Source of the DNA: Microbacterium enclense
Lineage (GTDB): Bacteria; Actinomycetota; Actinomycetes; Actinomycetales; Microbacteriaceae
Reading direction: 5' to 3'
Length of the DNA stretch: 53,110 bases
Assembly (NCBI RefSeq): GCF_004022425.1
Contig: NZ_RBZY01000025.1
Coordinates: 1 to 53,110 of the forward strand
Below the pieces are notes generated by a model that saw only the letters and a list, made by a program, of their open reading frames with translations, was not told where the DNA came from and ran no database searches. The number at the start of each line of letters is the position of its first letter. The stretch's first letter is position 1. Below are positions 50,605-53,110 of the stretch, one piece after another. The translations under genes and the position numbers were made by a program.

Positions 50605-51669
50605 GTGAACGCACAGCGATCCGACGACGACGCGGTGATCGCGCGAGCCGGGCGCGGGGTGGGCCACCTCACGCTCAACCGCCCGCGCGCGATCAACGCC
50701 GTCGACCTCGGCATGATCCGGCTCCTGGCCGTCGCGCTCGATCGGTGGGAGCGCGATACCGACGTCGACCTGGTCCTGCTGGACGGTGCGGGCGACCGCG
50801 GCTTCTGCGCCGGTGGCGACGTGCGCGCCCTCTACGACTTCGTCGTCGACGGACGCGCCGACGAGGTGCACACCTTCTTCCGCGAGGAGTACGCCCTCAA
50901 CCACCGCATCGCGACCTACCCCAAGCCCATCGTCGCGATCGCCGACGGCGTGACGATGGGCGGTGGGGTCGGACTCGCCGGTCACGCCCGCATCCGCATC
51001 GTCACGGAGCGCTCGCAGCTCGCGATGCCCGAGACCCGTATCGGCTTCACCCCGGACGTCGGTGGGTCATGGTTGCTCGGCCGAGCGCCCGGTCGGGTGG
51101 GCGAATATCTCGGCCTGACCGGTGCGACGATGGATGCCGCGGACGCGCTGTATGCCGGCTTCGCCGACCACCTCGTTCCCGTCGCCCACCTCGACGCACT
51201 GCAGGAGGCGCTGGAGTACCGCGCCGACCCGTCGAGCCCGACCGAGCTGGTCCTGCTCTTCGACGAGAGTCCCGAGCGGTCGAACCTCGAGACGTGGCGT
51301 CCGTGGATCGACGACGCCTTCTCGGCCGATGACCTCGACGGCATCCTGTCCCGTCTCCGCCAGCGCTGGGAGCCCGAGGCGCACGCCACCGCCGACCTGC
51401 TGGAGGCGTCCGCCCCGACGGCGGTGTCGGTGACGCTCGAGGCCGTGCGTCGAGCGCGGACCCTGCCGTCGCTGCGCGCGGCGCTCGCGCAGGAGTACGG
51501 GCTGGTGATGTGGTTCGCGACGACGCAGCCCGACCTGGCCGAGGGGATCCGCGCCCAGCTCGTCGACAAGGACCGCTCGCCGTCGTGGTCGCCCGCGCAC
51601 CGCTTCGGTCTGCCGCCGGGCCGCGTCGCCGAGGCGTTCGCCCACGAGCCCGAACCGGCTCTCTGGTAG
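50605..51669 (+). CDS. Enoyl-CoA hydratase/isomerase family protein, 3-hydroxyisobutyryl-CoA hydrolase type
   Basis: Crotonase-fold enzyme of 354 residues, the length of 3-hydroxyisobutyryl-CoA hydrolases rather than simple hydratases. Blocks include HLTLNRPRAINAVDL at the start, GDRGFCAGGDVRALYDF (oxyanion-hole region), PIVAIADGVTMGGGVGLAGH, and MPETRIGFTPDVGGSWLLGR with the catalytic Glu, then the C-terminal helical part. It would act in valine degradation. GTG start at 50605; divergent from the ABC exporter with an 87-base gap. Confidence 0.88.
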   Translation: MNAQRSDDDAVIARAGRGVGHLTLNRPRAINAVDLGMIRLLAVALDRWERDTDVDLVLLDGAGDRGFCAGGDVRALYDFVVDGRADEVHTFFREEYALNHRIATYPKPIVAIADGVTMGGGVGLAGHARIRIVTERSQLAMPETRIGFTPDVGGSWLLGRAPGRVGEYLGLTGATMDAADALYAGFADHLVPVAHLDALQEALEYRADPSSPTELVLLFDESPERSNLETWRPWIDDAFSADDLDGILSRLRQRWEPEAHATADLLEASAPTAVSVTLEAVRRARTLPSLRAALAQEYGLVMWFATTQPDLAEGIRAQLVDKDRSPSWSPAHRFGLPPGRVAEAFAHEPEPALW

Positions 51670-51673
51670 CGAC

Positions 51674-52519
51674 ATGGAGAGGCGCAGGCGCTGGTCGTTC
51701 GGGCGGCTGCTCGACGGGTTCTTCTTCGTCTTCGCGGGGCTCGCCGCGGTCTGGCTCGCGTACCTGAGCTTCACCCAGACCTTCACTCTGGGCTGGGCCG
51801 GGATCGTCATGGCGATCGTGTTCTGGGGTCTCCTCGCCTACCTCGTCCTGCCGCGGCTGCATCGCATCCTGACCGCGATCTACGTGCCGGACTACTTCAT
51901 GGGCCGCACGCGCACGTCGGACGGGCTGCTCGGAGACCCGGTCAACCTCGCGTTCCAGGGGGAGCGGGCGCAGGTCGAGGCCGTGATGGCCGCCGCCGGG
52001 TGGATTCCGGCCGACCCGGTCGGCTTCGGCTCGTCGTGGCGCATCATCACGTCGACGCTGCGCCGCCGCAGCTACCCGACCGCCCCGGTCAGTCCGCTGT
52101 TCCTGTTCGGGCGGATGCAGGATCTCGCGTACCAGCAGGAGGTCGCGGGGTCCCCCGCCCAACGACACCACGTGCGCCTCTGGCGGTGTCCCGAGGGCTG
52201 GCTGCTCCCGGGCGGTCGGCGCGTGGACTGGCTCGCCGCGGGCACGTTCGACCGCGCCGTCGGGTTGTCGCTGTTCACGTTGCAGGTCACGCACCGCATC
52301 GACGCCGACACCGACATCGAGCGCGACCACATCGTCGAGACGGTGCAGGAGATTCCGGGGGTCGCGGTCGACGTGATCCGCGACTTCTCGACCGGATACC
52401 ACTCGCGCAACGGCGGCGGCGACAGCATCACCACCGACGGCGACCTGCCGATCCTCGACGTGAGCGGGGTATCGGCGGATGCCGGTGCCCGCGGTGTCTC
52501 GAGAGAGGGGCGGCCGTGA
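51674..52519 (+). CDS. LssY C-terminal domain membrane protein
   Basis: Protein of 281 residues. Two N-terminal membrane segments (about residues 14-36 and 40-58) are followed by a soluble domain with DPVNLAFQGERAQVEAVMAA, AGWIPADPVGFGSSWRI, LFLFGRMQDLAYQQEV and RHHVRLW, the run typical of LssY_C proteins. It begins four bases after the previous stop without an obvious RBS, so it may be coupled. The end overlaps the next gene (GTGA at 52516). Function unknown. Confidence 0.82.
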   Translation: MERRRRWSFGRLLDGFFFVFAGLAAVWLAYLSFTQTFTLGWAGIVMAIVFWGLLAYLVLPRLHRILTAIYVPDYFMGRTRTSDGLLGDPVNLAFQGERAQVEAVMAAAGWIPADPVGFGSSWRIITSTLRRRSYPTAPVSPLFLFGRMQDLAYQQEVAGSPAQRHHVRLWRCPEGWLLPGGRRVDWLAAGTFDRAVGLSLFTLQVTHRIDADTDIERDHIVETVQEIPGVAVDVIRDFSTGYHSRNGGGDSITTDGDLPILDVSGVSADAGARGVSREGRP

Positions 52520-53037
52520 CCGAGAGGCATCCGCGCAAGAGGGCGGCGTTCGAGCCGATCGCCGCCCCGGTCGCGCGCGACCCGGCGATGCGTCGCCCCG
52601 GTGCGACGGTGGCCGGGGGAGTGCTCGTGCTGCTCCGTGCGCTTGCGGGGATCGTGTGGGGCCTCACCGTCGTGTTCCCCCTGCCGCCCTGGGTGCAGGC
52701 GGTGGCGGGTGCGGCCGACGGCTCCGGCACGGAGCCCGCCTTGACCCTCTCAGACCTTGGTCTCGGAGCCGGGTTGTTCTTCGGCATCCTGGGTCTGGTG
52801 ACGCTCGTCCAGGTGGTCTTCGGGGTCCTGCTGCTGCGCGGAAGCAACGTCGCTCGCGTAATCGTCATGCTCGTGTCGACGATCTCGATCGTCACGGCCT
52901 TCGTCGGATGGTGGGAGCTCGGACAGGACATCACGGTCGGAACGACTCTGGTGACGGTGAGCCTCGACATCCTGGTGCTTCTCGCGCTGTCGAGCCGGGA
53001 TGCCGCCGCCTACGCCCGCCGCCACGAGCGCCGCTGA
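52516..53037 (+). CDS. Small membrane protein of unknown function
   Basis: Protein of 173 residues with about four membrane segments (VAGGVLVLLRALAGIVWGL, GLGAGLFFGILGLVTLVQVV, ARVIVMLVSTISIVTAFVG and TTLVTVSLDILVLLALSSR) and a basic cytoplasmic start. The GTG at 52516 overlaps the LssY-like gene. No family recognised. Confidence 0.8.
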   Translation: MTERHPRKRAAFEPIAAPVARDPAMRRPGATVAGGVLVLLRALAGIVWGLTVVFPLPPWVQAVAGAADGSGTEPALTLSDLGLGAGLFFGILGLVTLVQVVFGVLLLRGSNVARVIVMLVSTISIVTAFVGWWELGQDITVGTTLVTVSLDILVLLALSSRDAAAYARRHERR

Positions 53038-53048
53038 CGTCGGGCGGG

Positions 53049-53110
53049 CCCAACTCCTGCGGAATGGGTCTCTGCCCGATGGGGTGGGGTGCTGCGTGGG
53101 GTTGTGCCGG
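53049..53110. repeat. Possible partial third copy of repeat family 2 at the window end
   Basis: CCCAACTCCTGCGGAA at about 53049-53064 resembles the left end of family 2 copy 1 (CGCAACTCCTGAGAA), and GGTTGTGCCGG at the very end resembles its right end. The element is cut by the window border, so membership is uncertain. Confidence 0.35.

Overview
The window is high-GC, gene-dense, Gram-positive actinobacterial DNA, most likely Microbacteriaceae and probably Microbacterium or a close relative. This rests on the strong GC3 bias with many ATGA/GTGA start-stop overlaps, an actinobacterial type VII secretion locus (EccC/EccD), F420 genes (FbiA, FbiC, FbiD, Fgd), and a coproporphyrin-type heme gene set (HemY plus HemQ with the C5 route HemA/HemL). 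The heptamer GGATGCC/GGCATCC also recurs very often, a habit I associate with Microbacterium genomes. The genus call is inference. No rRNA, tRNA or CRISPR was seen.

Layout. 0.1-1.9 kb: DrrA/DrrB-type ABC exporter. 1.9-4.8 kb: convergent large SARP/BTAD-type ATPase regulator. 4.9-11.7 kb: a LacI regulator divergent from a four-gene catabolic operon (MFS transporter, YtcJ-like amidohydrolase, agmatine deiminase, amidase), with a palindromic operator sitting on the operon's -10 box. 12.0-13.3 kb: a lower-GC Fic AMP-transferase gene with a C-terminal winged helix, flanked on both sides by a private family of TTGGAGCG palindromes. 13.3-28.8 kb: a compact type VII secretion locus on the minus strand. 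From its 5' end this holds two WXG100-size proteins, a small DUF6507-like protein, a 1224-residue toxin with a RelA/SpoT-like domain followed by a TNT NADase domain, its immunity gene, two immunity-gene remnants and an inverted Imm61-like gene. After these come FHA protein, DUF6177-like protein, an 87-residue EccB-like stub, EccD, a MinD-like ATPase, EccC and a small protein. 28.9-29.5 kb: HhH-GPD repair protein. 29.6-40.7 kb: heme biosynthesis (hemA minus; hemE, hemY, hemQ, hemC, hemD, hemB, hemL plus), interrupted by a small envelope trio (YtxH-like, Holin-X-like, DUF3618-like) and a DUF4239 protein. 41.0-47.7 kb: F420 cofactor genes (fbiA plus; fbiC, a Baeyer-Villiger monooxygenase, fgd and fbiD minus). 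47.9-53.1 kb: a small conserved protein, a second ABC-2 exporter, an enoyl-CoA hydratase-family hydrolase and two membrane proteins.

The most notable observations are: (1) the two-warhead T7SS effector in a minimal secretion locus with no EccE, no mycosin and an EccB reduced to its transmembrane anchor; (2) an FbiC whose CofH half has lost the radical-SAM cysteine motif though the rest is preserved; (3) the Fic/TTGGAGCG palindrome cassette; (4) several unrelated families of dispersed extragenic palindromes; (5) the genome-word GGATGCC, which thins out over the acquired-looking regions.
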